Origin: Lacticaseibacillus mingshuiensis
GTDB taxonomy: Bacteria; Bacillota; Bacilli; Lactobacillales; Lactobacillaceae
Assembly: GCF_016861785.1 (NCBI RefSeq)
Contig: NZ_BOLS01000009.1
Location: 62,001-126,000, forward strand
Direction of reading: 5' to 3'
DNA length: 64,000 bases
The notes beneath the pieces are model-generated. The model was not told the origin of the DNA. It ran no database searches and saw only the letters and a list, made by a program, of their open reading frames with translations. A program made the translations under genes and the position numbers. Numbering within the stretch: position 1 is the stretch's first letter; each line of letters starts with the position of its first letter. Of the stretch, positions 35,878-48,442 are shown one piece after another.

Positions 35878-36993
35878 ATGAATCGAGGGTCATCCAAGCC
35901 CCTGTATGAGCAGATCTACGAGGATCTGAAAGACAAGATCAACGACAATACTTACCCAATCAACACGCTGTTGCCAACGGAAAAAGAGCTGACCGGTCTT
36001 TATAATGTCAGCCGCATCACGATTCAAAAAGCGGTCAACTTACTGGCCTCCGAAGATATGGTGACGCGGCATGCCGGGGTCGGCACTACGGTCATTCACC
36101 AGGAGCGCCTCCCTTCTAGCAACCGATTGATCGGCCTCGTGATGTCCGGGATCTCAGATTCGTTTGGACGGCGATTGGTGGAAAGCATCACTGACGCATG
36201 CAACCTAGCTGGCTATTCCCTGATCATCAAGTTTTCCCATGAAAGCCAGCGCAAAGAGCAAGCCTGCATTCAGGCGCTCCTCGATATTCCCGTTCAAGGC
36301 ATCCTGATTGCGCCCCTTGAGAAGACATTCTTCGATCCGCTGCTGATGCAAAAGATTCTAGATGGCATGCCGATCGTTGTACTCGACAAGCAATTCACCG
36401 GCATCGATTCGCTCTTTGTTGGGACAGACCATACCGCCGGTGCCGAGCAAGCCGCACAATTGATTGCCGGGATGGGCCATCGCAATATTGGTTTCTTCGG
36501 TTATGACCGGATCGCGAACTCCTCGTTGGAAACTCGAGAAAGTGCGTTCAACAATGTCTACTCGCACACCAACCACCCATTGCGTGCCGCCGCATTTGCC
36601 AACATTGTCCAGTCGCATTATTTTCAGCACGATGAGGTGGCGCTGCAGGAGGATATCCAGCGGATTCGGAACTTCATTGCCACCAAGCGGCCGACTTGTG
36701 TCATCGCGATCGACAATTATGTCGCCTCTCTGACGCGCGAAGCAATCAAGGAATTGCACCTCAGTATTCCCAAGGATATCTGCCTCTTTGGCTTTGACTC
36801 CGATTCCTCCGCTTTTCCATCCCTGCGCTACACCTATCTGGCCCAGGACGAAGAGATGATCGGGAAGACCGCGTTCGCGATGCTGAGCGAATACATCTCA
36901 AACAAGCACGTTGCCGTGAAAAAGCAACTGATTCCACCGGCCATCGTGGATTATGGCAGTGTCATCCGCGCCTCGGAAATGCTGCGCGCCTGA
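35878..36993 (+). CDS. GntR-type regulator with LacI-type ligand-binding domain (AraR-like)
   Basis: A 371-residue regulator. Residues 8-75 are a GntR winged helix (KPLYEQIYEDLKDKI, PTEKELTGLYNVSRITIQKA). The rest is a periplasmic-binding-protein fold of the LacI type, with LIGLVMSGISDSFGRRLVE, VLDKQFTGID and DICLFGFDSD. This domain pairing is known from AraR of Bacillus and makes a sugar-responsive repressor. ATG at 35878 has AAAGGTGG nine bases upstream; a TTG-initiated extension from 35842 is less likely. It is divergent from the importer operon and probably controls it. Confidence 0.88.
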   Translation: MNRGSSKPLYEQIYEDLKDKINDNTYPINTLLPTEKELTGLYNVSRITIQKAVNLLASEDMVTRHAGVGTTVIHQERLPSSNRLIGLVMSGISDSFGRRLVESITDACNLAGYSLIIKFSHESQRKEQACIQALLDIPVQGILIAPLEKTFFDPLLMQKILDGMPIVVLDKQFTGIDSLFVGTDHTAGAEQAAQLIAGMGHRNIGFFGYDRIANSSLETRESAFNNVYSHTNHPLRAAAFANIVQSHYFQHDEVALQEDIQRIRNFIATKRPTCVIAIDNYVASLTREAIKELHLSIPKDICLFGFDSDSSAFPSLRYTYLAQDEEMIGKTAFAMLSEYISNKHVAVKKQLIPPAIVDYGSVIRASEMLRA

Positions 36994-37020
36994 CAGATAA
37001 TTGACTTAGCGAGGAAATAA

Positions 37021-37036
37021 CGTAAGCGTTCAGAAC
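37021..37036 (+). promoter_or_regulatory. Operator candidate upstream of the GH43 gene
   Basis: CGTAAGCGTTCAGAAC shares GTAAGCG-TTCAGAA with the site at 39917-39932 upstream of the GH2 gene. It may be a degenerate cre or a site for a local regulator. Confidence 0.35.
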
Positions 37037-37233
37037 CGGGAGCCATGATGCATTTTGTCGTGACTCCTTTTTTGCATCTCGCATTGATGTCAGATCAGAA
37101 TTGTTACTCGCCGCATTGACGATCTGTGGGACTCACCGCAGTTGGCCGCGAACTTGTTGCCATTTTTCGCAAGGATTGGCGTCGGAGATAACCAGCAGCT
37201 ATCATCAAGGCAGACAGACCTCGGAGGTGCCTC

Positions 37234-38142
37234 ATGTCAACTTATCAAAATCCGGTTCTCGCCAATGTCGCGGATCCCGATGTACTGCTATTCAATGGCC
37301 TGTACTATCTCTACCCAACCACCACGGACAAAGAGGTTGGTGGCATCAAAGTGTATACGTCGCGTGACCTCGTTCACTGGCAAGACCGCGGGCTCGCGAT
37401 GCGTGGCGGCGATCAGAATTGGGGCACACATGGGTTCTGGGCCCCAGATGTCACCGACTTCAACGGCCAATTCATCATGACTTACACCGCCGAGGAACAT
37501 CTATGCATCGCCGTCAGCGACGATCCGCTCGGGCCATTCGTTCAGCCACACTTCGGCCCGCTGCACCCCGCCACCAAAGAGATCGACGCGCATGTGTTTG
37601 TCGATGATGACGGTCAAGCCTATCTGTATTTTGTCCGCTTCACCGCCGGCAACGTGATCTGGGGCGCACAACTGACACCAGATCGTCTCGGCATCGAGGA
37701 AGACACCGTCGTCGAGTTGCTTTGGCCCTCGCAGCCCTGGGAAAAACAGATGGGCGACGTCAACGAGGCGCCTTTCGTGCTCAAACACGAGGGTCAGTAT
37801 CTCCTGACCTACTCTGGCTCCCATTTTGCCAGTCCAAGTTACGGCGTTGGTTTGGCAATTGGGGAGGCGCCACTCGGCCCGTTCGTGAAGCATGCCGACA
37901 ATCCCATCTTGCATGGCACAGAGTTGGTGCACGGCCCCGGTCACCACACGTTCGCTTGGAGCCCCGATGGCAGTGAGCTGTTCATCCTCTATCACGTCCA
38001 CGCCGATGCGACACACGCAAACCCGCGCAAGATGGCGATCGACCGCGCCTTCTTCGCCAAGGATGCAGATGGCCGGCCGCGTCTCATCATCAACGGCCCG
38101 ACCAGCGATCCTCAACCGATGCCGGCCGGCGCACCACAATAA
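37234..38142 (+). CDS. GH43-family glycosidase, first copy
   Basis: A 302-residue five-bladed beta-propeller enzyme. The catalytic base Asp is in NVADPDVLL (about residues 11-19), the pKa-modulating Asp in EIDAHVFVDDDG and the acid Glu in VNEAPFVL. GH43 members release L-arabinose or D-xylose from plant oligosaccharides; which one is not clear. No signal peptide. GGAGGTG lies before ATG. A strong terminator follows directly. Confidence 0.9.
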   Translation: MSTYQNPVLANVADPDVLLFNGLYYLYPTTTDKEVGGIKVYTSRDLVHWQDRGLAMRGGDQNWGTHGFWAPDVTDFNGQFIMTYTAEEHLCIAVSDDPLGPFVQPHFGPLHPATKEIDAHVFVDDDGQAYLYFVRFTAGNVIWGAQLTPDRLGIEEDTVVELLWPSQPWEKQMGDVNEAPFVLKHEGQYLLTYSGSHFASPSYGVGLAIGEAPLGPFVKHADNPILHGTELVHGPGHHTFAWSPDGSELFILYHVHADATHANPRKMAIDRAFFAKDADGRPRLIINGPTSDPQPMPAGAPQ

Positions 38143-38157
38143 TTGTCAAGACACAAA

Positions 38158-38192
38158 CAGGCCACGATTCGTGATCATCGAATCGTGGCCTG
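38158..38192. terminator. Bidirectional terminator after the first GH43 gene
   Basis: CAGGCCACGATTCG (38158-38171) pairs perfectly with CGAATCGTGGCCTG (38179-38192) around a seven-base loop, followed by TTTTG. It separates two convergent genes. Confidence 0.85.
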
Positions 38193-38212
38193 TTTTGTCC
38201 AGTAACACTATG

Positions 38213-38740
38213 CTATTTGATTTTGGCTAATGTCTTGGGATGTGGGACTTTTGCCGGCTGATACGCGACAAACAATTTGCCATACTTACCCGGCATCTTG
38301 ATGTTCGGTTCGCGTGTCATCCCCGTATTTTTGAAAAACTTGGTGCGTTTGGACTCACTGGATTTCAATACCCACACGAGGTCGATCTGATTGCCGGCGA
38401 CCTGAGCAGTCAAGGCATCTTGGTCCTGATACTGGTTGAGGTTGACGGCCGAGACATCGACGATCTGCCGACTGCCCACCTTCAATTCCTTCTCGTAATC
38501 TTTCTTCAGCTGCGTCGCCACTTCGGAATAATCTTCGTCGCCCATCAGCCGTACTGATAGAACCGTCTCCGAGCGACCCGAGACTGAGACGCCGATGGAA
38601 ATGGCCATCGCCAGCACCGCGACGATTGCAATGACCCAGCCCTTGTAACTGTACCAGAGATAGCCGATCTTTTTCGGCCAAGTCAAGGTTTTCAGTGTCT
38701 CCTTGACGCGGCGCGCATCTTTTTTCTCTTTTGATTCCAT
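38213..38740 (-). CDS. Hypothetical single-pass membrane protein
   Basis: A 175-residue protein with a charged cytoplasmic head (MESKEKKDARRVKETLKTL), one membrane helix at about residues 33-52 (GWVIAIVAVLAMAISIGVSV) and an outer domain of about 120 residues. The outer part contains QIDLVWVLKSSESK, vaguely like part of a solute-binding protein, but I do not recognise a family. GGAGGAAAC precedes ATG. It may be cotranscribed with the regulator gene upstream, 113 bases away. Confidence 0.7.
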   Translation of the reverse strand: MESKEKKDARRVKETLKTLTWPKKIGYLWYSYKGWVIAIVAVLAMAISIGVSVSGRSETVLSVRLMGDEDYSEVATQLKKDYEKELKVGSRQIVDVSAVNLNQYQDQDALTAQVAGNQIDLVWVLKSSESKRTKFFKNTGMTREPNIKMPGKYGKLFVAYQPAKVPHPKTLAKIK

Positions 38741-38853
38741 TCACGTTTCCTCCTACACAGGTCCTGTGTGTCATCATGCGCCAGAAATAAAGCGCTGCCA
38801 AGGCCGAAAATTGGCGGTGTCATCTTTTCTTTTCGGCGAAGCCGCCAGCCAGC

Positions 38854-39771
38854 TTACTCGTCCTTGGAAAAATAATAAGTGACATGGATGTCCTGTGGGT
38901 AGTTGCCAAAGTCCTTGCCAAACAATGTCATCCCACCTTGATGCGGACTGGTAGGATCGATGCCGATCGCAAAACGCAATGTTGAACTGTCCTGCAAGTC
39001 GAGATTCGCCAGCGACGCCTTGGAGATCTCATAGCCATCAAGCCCAGTGCTGTCGCGCTGAATATGTAAATGCTTCAGCACCCCATATTGGCTGTGCGTC
39101 GACGGCCACCACCGCGGAGTCAACTTGCCACGCACATCCGAGTAATTCGCCGGCACGGTGATCGTCCCGATTTTGACATCGTTGAGCCAAAACGAAATAT
39201 CGCTGGGCCAATTGTTGTTCGACCCGGGGAACTCCGAGGAGATCTCAAACGAGATGTCGATCATTTCGGCGCGGCGGTTGCCTTTCACCTCATTTGGCAG
39301 CATGTACTCGATGCGCCCTTTGGTGAACCAAAGCAAAGACGCCGACAAGCGTTCCGGTTGGAGAAAGACGGTCGGGTCATCGAAGTCGCCGATTGCCTCA
39401 TCCTTATTGGCCAGGCCGCAGCTCGGCTCGATGCCTTCATTGGCAAAATAGTTGCCGAGGGGCAGTTCATAATCCAGCCGCTTGAATTCCGGATAGACAG
39501 TCTCTGGCAACGAAAAGTTGATGTTGGCAGCCTGCACCGCGAACACCTTTTGCCTTTTATCGCCTTGCGTGTCGGCGCGCTGGACGATCAGCCCCGCTTC
39601 ACCAAGCGCCTTCAGATGCTTAGAAACGATTGCCTTGCTGTAATGCAATTCGCTGGCCAACCGAGTCACATTCATCGGTTGCTTCGCCAGCTGATTCATG
39701 ATCTCGATGCGCGTCTCAGAATCCAGCGCATGAAGCACTACCAGCGCGTTTTCATCCAGTTGCAGTTCCAT
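38854..39771 (-). CDS. ArsR-type winged-helix regulator with C-terminal sugar-binding-like domain
   Basis: A 305-residue regulator. Residues 5-80 form an ArsR-type winged helix (DSETRIEIMNQLAKQPMNVT, LASELHYSKAIVSKHLKALG). The remaining 220 residues are beta-rich with many aromatic residues (ISFWLNDVKIGTITVPANY) and look like a carbohydrate-sensing jelly roll, without the metal-binding cysteines of classical ArsR. ATG at 39771 with GGAGGAGG upstream is preferred over 39810. It is divergent from the GH2/GH43 pair and probably regulates it. Confidence 0.82.
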   Translation of the reverse strand: MELQLDENALVVLHALDSETRIEIMNQLAKQPMNVTRLASELHYSKAIVSKHLKALGEAGLIVQRADTQGDKRQKVFAVQAANINFSLPETVYPEFKRLDYELPLGNYFANEGIEPSCGLANKDEAIGDFDDPTVFLQPERLSASLLWFTKGRIEYMLPNEVKGNRRAEMIDISFEISSEFPGSNNNWPSDISFWLNDVKIGTITVPANYSDVRGKLTPRWWPSTHSQYGVLKHLHIQRDSTGLDGYEISKASLANLDLQDSSTLRFAIGIDPTSPHQGGMTLFGKDFGNYPQDIHVTYYFSKDE

Positions 39772-39882
39772 TTTGATGGCCTCCTCCAGGTGGTATAGTT
39801 GCCATTTCAATTAACATTCTAGCACTTATTATGCAGGCCGGCTACCGGTCGTTCGCTTTTATCAAAGAACGTCAAAGCCCCG

Positions 39883-39932
39883 TTGACACTGTGTTTTCTT
39901 GCTATATGATGAAAAATGTAAGCGGTTCAGAA
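39883..39932 (+). promoter_or_regulatory. Promoter and operator of the GH2-GH43 operon
   Basis: TTGACA (39883-39888) and TATGAT (39905-39910) are 16 bases apart. TGTAAGCGGTTCA (39917-39929) follows at the expected transcription start, where a bound repressor would block initiation. The same motif appears near 37021. Confidence 0.7.
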
Positions 39933-40020
39933 TTAGTTACCCATATTGGCAACATTTTATAAAAAATCGTTGTAGGTCCCCTCGCCCACAACCAATTCTC
40001 TCCGAAAGAAGCGTGGCAAC

Positions 40021-41847
40021 ATGGCAAGAACGGAATATCCACGGCCCCAATTTGTGCGTGACGGCGACTGGCAATCACTCAATGGCACCTGGCAATTCAG
40101 CTTCGATGATGACGATCGCGGCCGCGGTGCCCACTGGGAAAATGGCCTTCCAAATAACCACACCCAGATCAATGTGCCTTTTGTCTATCAGGCGCCGGCC
40201 AGTGGCATCGACGACCAGACCGTGCATGACATTGTTTGGTATCAGCGCGACTTGGCAATCACAGCGCCCCAAGCCGGCCAGCGCGCCTTGCTCCATTTCG
40301 GAGCGGTCGATTATTTCGCTGATGTCTTTGTCAACGGCCAGCTGGTCGGCCACCACGAAGGCGGCGACAGCAGTTTCACCTTTGACATCACCGATGCATT
40401 GACCGCCGATGCCCAGCAGGTCCTCACCGTCCGCGCGGAAGACCGCACCTACGATGAGACCCTGCCCCGTGGCAAACAGTCTTGGACCGGCCACGCCGAG
40501 GCAATCTGGTACACCAACTCCACCGGCATCTGGCAGCCAGTGTGGCTAGAAGTCGTCAACGCTGCTCGCCTCGAGAGTGTTCGCCTGACACCTGATCTAG
40601 ATCACACCAGCATTGGCATCGCCGCCGAGCTCAGTGACGCCGCGATCGGCGGTAGCTTGAAGATCGCGATCTCCTTCAAAGGTGAGCTGGTCGCTGAGGA
40701 TACCGTGCGCATCGTCGCCAATCACACGGTCCGCAGCATTGATCTCGTGCAGCAGCACATTTTCCGTACCTCGTTTCACAACGATGGCTGGACCTGGACC
40801 CCGGAAAATCCAAACCTGTTTGACATCACATTCACCGTCCTCGCCGTGGATGGTCAGCAGACCGATACGGTTGCCTCGTATTTTGGCCTTCGCAAAGTCA
40901 GCCGCGAAAATGGCATGATCTTCCTGAACAACCGCCCGTGTTATCAGCGACTGGTGCTGGATCAAGGCTATTGGCCTGAAGGGCTCTTGACCGCTCCAAC
41001 CGACGAGGCGTTCAAAAAGGACATCGAGCTTGCTAAAGCAGCCGGCTTCAATGGTTGCCGGAAACACCAGAAGGTCGAGGATCCGCGTTTCCTCTACTGG
41101 GCCGACAAGCTTGGCTACCTCGTGTGGGAAGAGATCGCCTCAGTGCCGTATTTCTCCGAGAACTCGGTGGATCGCGTGATCGATGCTTGGCAGGACACCG
41201 TGCGCCGCGACTACAACCACCCATCGATCATCATGTGGGTGCCGTTCAATGAAAGCTGGGGCGTCGATCGCATTCACTACGACACCCAGGTGCAGCACTT
41301 CTCTACCGCCGTGTATCACCTAGTTCACACGCTGGACGACACACGTTTGGTGATGACCAATGACGGCTGGGAGACGACAGACGGCGATGTGATCGGCATT
41401 CACAATTATAGCCACGGTGATTCCGCAGAAAGTGCGGCTTACCACCACTTCAAAGACACGCTGAGCACAACCGAGAAGATTCTCGATCAATCCTCAGCCA
41501 ACTGGGCGAACTTTGCCAACGGGTATACCTACCAGGGTCAGCCGATCGTGCTGTCCGAATTCGGTGGCATTGGCTTTGACGCCTCACGAAAAGACGGCTG
41601 GGGTTACACCCGCGCGACCTCGGTCGACAATTATCTCAGCGAGTTGACCCGCGTGCTTGATGCACTGCAGGCGTCCGAATGCTTGTGGGGCTATTGCTAC
41701 ACCCAGCTGACCGACGTGATGCAGGAAGTCAACGGCGTCCTCACTAAGGACCGCGAGCCAAAAGCCCCGCTGGAAGAGTTGCACAAGCGATTTGTCTTTC
41801 CACGCTTTGGCCGACTCAACGACACGGCGGCTGATTACCGCCACTGA
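40021..41847 (+). CDS. GH2-family beta-glycosidase (short form)
   Basis: A 608-residue enzyme with the GH2 order: N-terminal jelly roll (LLHFGAVDYFADVFVNGQLVG), immunoglobulin-like domain and TIM barrel. The acid/base Glu is in WVPFNESWGV and the nucleophile in IVLSEFGGIG. It lacks the large C-terminal domain of LacZ. Substrate could be beta-galactoside, beta-glucuronide or beta-mannoside. No signal peptide. The ribosome-binding site (GAAAGAAG) is weak. The GH43 gene follows after 44 bases. Confidence 0.9.
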   Translation: MARTEYPRPQFVRDGDWQSLNGTWQFSFDDDDRGRGAHWENGLPNNHTQINVPFVYQAPASGIDDQTVHDIVWYQRDLAITAPQAGQRALLHFGAVDYFADVFVNGQLVGHHEGGDSSFTFDITDALTADAQQVLTVRAEDRTYDETLPRGKQSWTGHAEAIWYTNSTGIWQPVWLEVVNAARLESVRLTPDLDHTSIGIAAELSDAAIGGSLKIAISFKGELVAEDTVRIVANHTVRSIDLVQQHIFRTSFHNDGWTWTPENPNLFDITFTVLAVDGQQTDTVASYFGLRKVSRENGMIFLNNRPCYQRLVLDQGYWPEGLLTAPTDEAFKKDIELAKAAGFNGCRKHQKVEDPRFLYWADKLGYLVWEEIASVPYFSENSVDRVIDAWQDTVRRDYNHPSIIMWVPFNESWGVDRIHYDTQVQHFSTAVYHLVHTLDDTRLVMTNDGWETTDGDVIGIHNYSHGDSAESAAYHHFKDTLSTTEKILDQSSANWANFANGYTYQGQPIVLSEFGGIGFDASRKDGWGYTRATSVDNYLSELTRVLDALQASECLWGYCYTQLTDVMQEVNGVLTKDREPKAPLEELHKRFVFPRFGRLNDTAADYRH

Positions 41848-41891
41848 TCATTCGCCTCTCGACACATCCCCTTTTCAAGGAGGCAACTCCC

Positions 41892-42851
41892 ATGCAATTC
41901 ACCAACCCGCTGCCCGACGATGGCAAGCGGTACGCCGATCCTTGGCTCATCCGCGTTGGCGATACCTATTTCTACTGCGGCGCCGGCCCGCACAGCAGCA
42001 TCCTGATCAAGACCAGTTCCTCTCCCCTGGACATCTTGACCAAGGATGATCACGTGATCTGGCAGGCCCCGGTCGGCACCAAGTACAGCTTTGAAGTCTG
42101 GGCGCCCGAGCTGCATTTTCTCCGCGGCCATTGGTACGTGTACTTTGCCGCCGATGATGGCCTCAACGACCACCACCGCATGTACGTCTTGCTCGGCGGC
42201 CGAGACGCCAATGATCCGCTGGCCGAGCCATATGAATTTGTCGGGCGGCTCGAGCTGGATGCGAACCGCTGGGCGATCGATGGCACGGTCCTTGAGTGGC
42301 ACGATCAGCTGTATTTTATCTGGTCAGGCTGGGCCGGCGTGGAAAATGTGGCGCAGAATCTCTACATCCAGCGGCTCAAAGACCCCGCGACCCCAATTGG
42401 CGAGCGCATCTTGATCGCCGCCCCAACGCATGCGTGGGAACAACGTGGCGGCAGTCCCGGCACTCCCGGCGGCCTGCCATATGTGAATGAAGGCCCAGAA
42501 GTCCTCATTCACAACGGGTTCTTGTCGATCATCTATTCAGCCAGCGGTGTGTGGACCGATGATTATTGCCTCGGCCAACTGCGCTTCATCGGCAGCGACC
42601 CGATGGATCCACATGCTTGGCAGAAAGCTGATGATCCGCTTTTTGAGAAAACGGCGCATGTCTTCACCCCAGGACATTGCTCGTTCATCACCAGCGCCAG
42701 TGGGCAAGATTACCTCGTTTACCACGCCGCGATTCACCAAGGCGCCGGCACGATGCGCAACATCCGCATGCAGCCGTTCACTTGGACCGCAACCGGCGAT
42801 CCAGTCTTCGGCCAGCCCATCACGCCTGGCATCCCCGTCGCATTTACTTAA
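41892..42851 (+). CDS. GH43-family glycosidase, second copy
   Basis: A 319-residue beta-propeller enzyme. The catalytic Asp is in RYADPWLIR, the second Asp in WAIDGTVLEW, the Glu in YVNEGPEVL, and SFEVWAPELHFL is a family landmark. It is only distantly like the GH43 at 37234, so the two probably remove different arabinose- or xylose-type side groups. CAAGGAGG precedes ATG. It shares the transcript of the GH2 gene and ends at a strong terminator. Confidence 0.9.
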   Translation: MQFTNPLPDDGKRYADPWLIRVGDTYFYCGAGPHSSILIKTSSSPLDILTKDDHVIWQAPVGTKYSFEVWAPELHFLRGHWYVYFAADDGLNDHHRMYVLLGGRDANDPLAEPYEFVGRLELDANRWAIDGTVLEWHDQLYFIWSGWAGVENVAQNLYIQRLKDPATPIGERILIAAPTHAWEQRGGSPGTPGGLPYVNEGPEVLIHNGFLSIIYSASGVWTDDYCLGQLRFIGSDPMDPHAWQKADDPLFEKTAHVFTPGHCSFITSASGQDYLVYHAAIHQGAGTMRNIRMQPFTWTATGDPVFGQPITPGIPVAFT

Positions 42852-42925
42852 CTGCATCACGCCTTACGCTGAGACCCGTTCCCCCAGATTCGGGTCCAGC
42901 CCAATTCTCTTCCTCCCTTTTTTGG

Positions 42926-42971
42926 AAAGACCACGTCGTTTCCTCCCCCGGAACTGACGTGGTCTTTTTTT
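42926..42971 (+). terminator. Terminator after the GH2-GH43 operon
   Basis: AAAGACCACGTC (42926-42937) pairs with GACGTGGTCTTT (42956-42967), followed by more T residues. Confidence 0.88.
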
Positions 42972-43226
42972 CGTGTCAAAAAAATGTGTCTATATAATAG
43001 GAAGAAAAGTGCTAGAAAGTGGCAGAAAACGCGAGGCGTGACTGGGGCAAAAAGGCCGACTGCCGCGGCTGGTGGCCACTAACATAGGTGTGTTAAATAG
43101 CAACAGATGCGTGTTCTGCGTGCAGGGGTGTGATGAGAGTGATTTCCTCAGAACAAACCTGACCGCTTTTGGGATTTGGAAAGGAGAACTTTATCTCAGC
43201 TTTTCTTCCTTATAATGGTAGCTCCC
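42972..43226. other. Non-coding spacer between two terminators
   Basis: No gene is seen. AAAGGAGAACTTT near 43180 looks like a ribosome-binding site but leads to no reading frame of useful length. Confidence 0.4.
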
Positions 43227-43283
43227 AAAGCAAAAGGGATTCCCCAGTGCGCAGACACGCACCGGGAAATCCCTTTGCTTCTT
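43227..43283 (-). terminator. Terminator after the orphan binding-protein gene
   Basis: A long hairpin on the minus strand, with AAGCAAAGGGATT paired to AATCCCTTTTGCTT through one bulge and a CGCAC/GTGCG tip, followed by T residues. It lies about 95 bases after the gene at 43379. Confidence 0.75.
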
Positions 43284-43378
43284 ATGATCTGGCAATCCGA
43301 CTGAGGTGAGCAGTCAGACTGTCAGCTACCGAGCTTGTTCTGCGCCGCGCCGCTTACTTCAGCGACGGCGCCAGCAGA

Positions 43379-44968
43379 TCAGTCTTCTTCGTAGCGCTTA
43401 TACTGAGCGCGGCGAATCTCAAGCCACTTATCAAGGCCGATCTTCTTGAGCTGTGCCACATAAGAATCCCACTGCGTATCGAGATTCCACTTGCCCGTGA
43501 CAAACTTGACCCGCGCTTGATCAACGTAATTATTCAAGTCAGTTTGAATCGAGGCGATCTCAGCCGATTCTTCCGTTGTCCCTTGAAGGTTTGGCAGGAC
43601 CTGCTTTGGCATGTGGCTCAACGGATCATCCGTAAAGACTTCAGGTGCCATGCCCTTGCCGATGTTTTTCAACCGTTCCTCAACTTCAAGGTATGGATAA
43701 AAGCCGCCATAGACGTTGTCGACATACTGATAAGCACCAAGTGACGCGCCCTTCGGATCGTTCAAGATCTTATCAACGAAGACCTTGTTGCCATCTTTGT
43801 TAACGTTGTAGGTCACGCCTTCCTTACCAAAGTAGCCGAAGTCGGAGCCTTCCTTGCTGTAGAAGTAATCGACCCATTTCAGCATTTGCTTGGCCTTTGC
43901 TTCAGACGCCGCCTTGGTGATGATGAAGGCAGAGGTTCCCATGACACCAGACTGAGTAACAGTCGCGCCGTTTTTCCCATCCGCATCTGACAAAACTGAG
44001 ATTGGGACGTACTCGCTCCCAACCTTTTCACCAAAACTCATTTCCTGACCAACCCAGGCGTAGCATCCGACCACTTCCTTGGAGCCATCTGCGATCCACT
44101 TATCATGGTCCACCCCGGCAAAAGCGGTCTTGGCGATCAAGCCCTTCTTGTACAGTTCAGCTAGATACTTCCAGGCATCCTGCATCTTCGGATCAGAGTA
44201 GATGTACTGCAGTTGATCCTTGTCGTCGATATAAAAACCTGCTTCCATCGCGGTACGGCCAGCTGTGTTGAAGCCAAACGTGGATTTGATCATCAACTCA
44301 AAGGAGCCAAAGTTCCCGGAGTCCATGTAAAAGCCTTGTTCGTCAGCCTTGCCGTTGCCGTTTGGATCCTTGGTCACAAACTGTTCCAACACATTCTCAA
44401 GCTCGGTCGTGTTGGTTGGCTTCTTCAGGCCCAGCTTGTCCAACCACTTCTTGTTGATGTACAGCTTGAAGTGGCGGCCGCCGCCCAGCGGGTCGGTACT
44501 CATGTATGGCAAACCATAGATGTGACCATTGGAAGAGGTGATCGCTTTTTTGATCGACGGATCTTCTTCCATCAGCTTATTTAAGTTCGGCGCATACTTG
44601 GGAATTAACTTCTCCAGTGGCTGGAAAAGGCCCTGGCTCCCATATTTGGTCAATTCATCGTTCGACCAATTTGTCTGATACAAGCCATCTGGTAGGGTCT
44701 TGCGATTAAGGATCAATTGTTTTTTTTGATCCAGATCCTTCATGGTCTCCCAATTGACATGGACACCAGACATTTTTTCGTATTCTTTCCACATCCAAAG
44801 ATTTTGCGTCTTTGGATGAACATCGCTATGATCGGGCGCGATCAAGGAGATCGTTTTTGGATCTTCCTTTGTCGCTGCCGAAGTTGAACCACAAGCCGTA
44901 AGCGTGAATGCTGACGAAAACAGAATCATCCCTGCCGCCAGAAACTTGGTGCGCTTTAACATCATCAA
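43379..44968 (-). CDS. Orphan sugar-binding lipoprotein, paralogue of the importer protein
   Basis: A 529-residue lipoprotein with lipobox LTAC (cysteine near residue 26). It is nearly colinear with the 33793-35373 protein; long blocks such as MWKEYEK, LPYMSTDPLGGG and TKDPNGNGKADEQGFYMDSG match. No permease genes are close, so it probably feeds the 31760-33640 permeases with another glycan. The start has GGGGG six bases upstream instead of AGGAGG. Monocistronic. Confidence 0.92.
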   Translation of the reverse strand: MMMLKRTKFLAAGMILFSSAFTLTACGSTSAATKEDPKTISLIAPDHSDVHPKTQNLWMWKEYEKMSGVHVNWETMKDLDQKKQLILNRKTLPDGLYQTNWSNDELTKYGSQGLFQPLEKLIPKYAPNLNKLMEEDPSIKKAITSSNGHIYGLPYMSTDPLGGGRHFKLYINKKWLDKLGLKKPTNTTELENVLEQFVTKDPNGNGKADEQGFYMDSGNFGSFELMIKSTFGFNTAGRTAMEAGFYIDDKDQLQYIYSDPKMQDAWKYLAELYKKGLIAKTAFAGVDHDKWIADGSKEVVGCYAWVGQEMSFGEKVGSEYVPISVLSDADGKNGATVTQSGVMGTSAFIITKAASEAKAKQMLKWVDYFYSKEGSDFGYFGKEGVTYNVNKDGNKVFVDKILNDPKGASLGAYQYVDNVYGGFYPYLEVEERLKNIGKGMAPEVFTDDPLSHMPKQVLPNLQGTTEESAEIASIQTDLNNYVDQARVKFVTGKWNLDTQWDSYVAQLKKIGLDKWLEIRRAQYKRYEED

Positions 44969-45252
44969 AAACCCCCGTAATTGATTTCATGACTAGTAGT
45001 AAATTCAATGTAAGTAGCTCAGTAGTGCGGATCGAATAATGCCAAAAACTAATTCAGATCACGGATGCATTCCATCCTCTTTGTCGCAAAGATGCGCTGT
45101 CTTCGCGGCAAAGAAAACGGGATGCGAGCGCCGAATGTGAGGGACCCCAGTTTCGTGTCTCACAATCGGATGAAAACAATGCTATCGCTAATCAGTCAAG
45201 GTCGCCTTGACCGTCAGTGCCTCACCCCCTTTAAGGTGCACACCTTACTTCC

Positions 45253-48105
<2,853 letters not shown>

Positions 48106-48348
48106 CTATCTCCTTACCCTATTCAGAAAATTCTGAGACATCAAGTTTCCCCCAAATGAATCTTGTGCTAGTCCGGTCGAGCCAGATGACCACACCAGAT
48201 GGCCAAGCAACTCGGTTCATCTTCCACTCAGTCTGTTGTTTTGACCTCCGTCGCATGCTTCACTTCTCGCATCGGCAAAGCTTGCTTGCCGGCCGCAATG
48301 TGACACCAAACCGAATATGGTCAAAACAGGAATCAGTAGCTCCATTTG

Positions 48349-48442
48349 GGAAAGCGCTTTATCGGAGGCAATATACAAAGCGTGTTTCCTGCTGTCAACG
48401 GGTTTGGTCGAATTGAGGGATTTGACATTCAAAACATGTCAA
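48349..48442 (-). promoter_or_regulatory. cre-like site and inverted repeat upstream of the LacZ-like gene
   Basis: GGAAAGCGCTTTAT (48349-48362) matches 12 of 14 cre positions. TTGACAT and ATGTCAA (48422-48428 and 48436-48442) form an inverted repeat with a seven-base spacer, a possible operator. Both lie upstream of the 48099 start. Confidence 0.5.
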
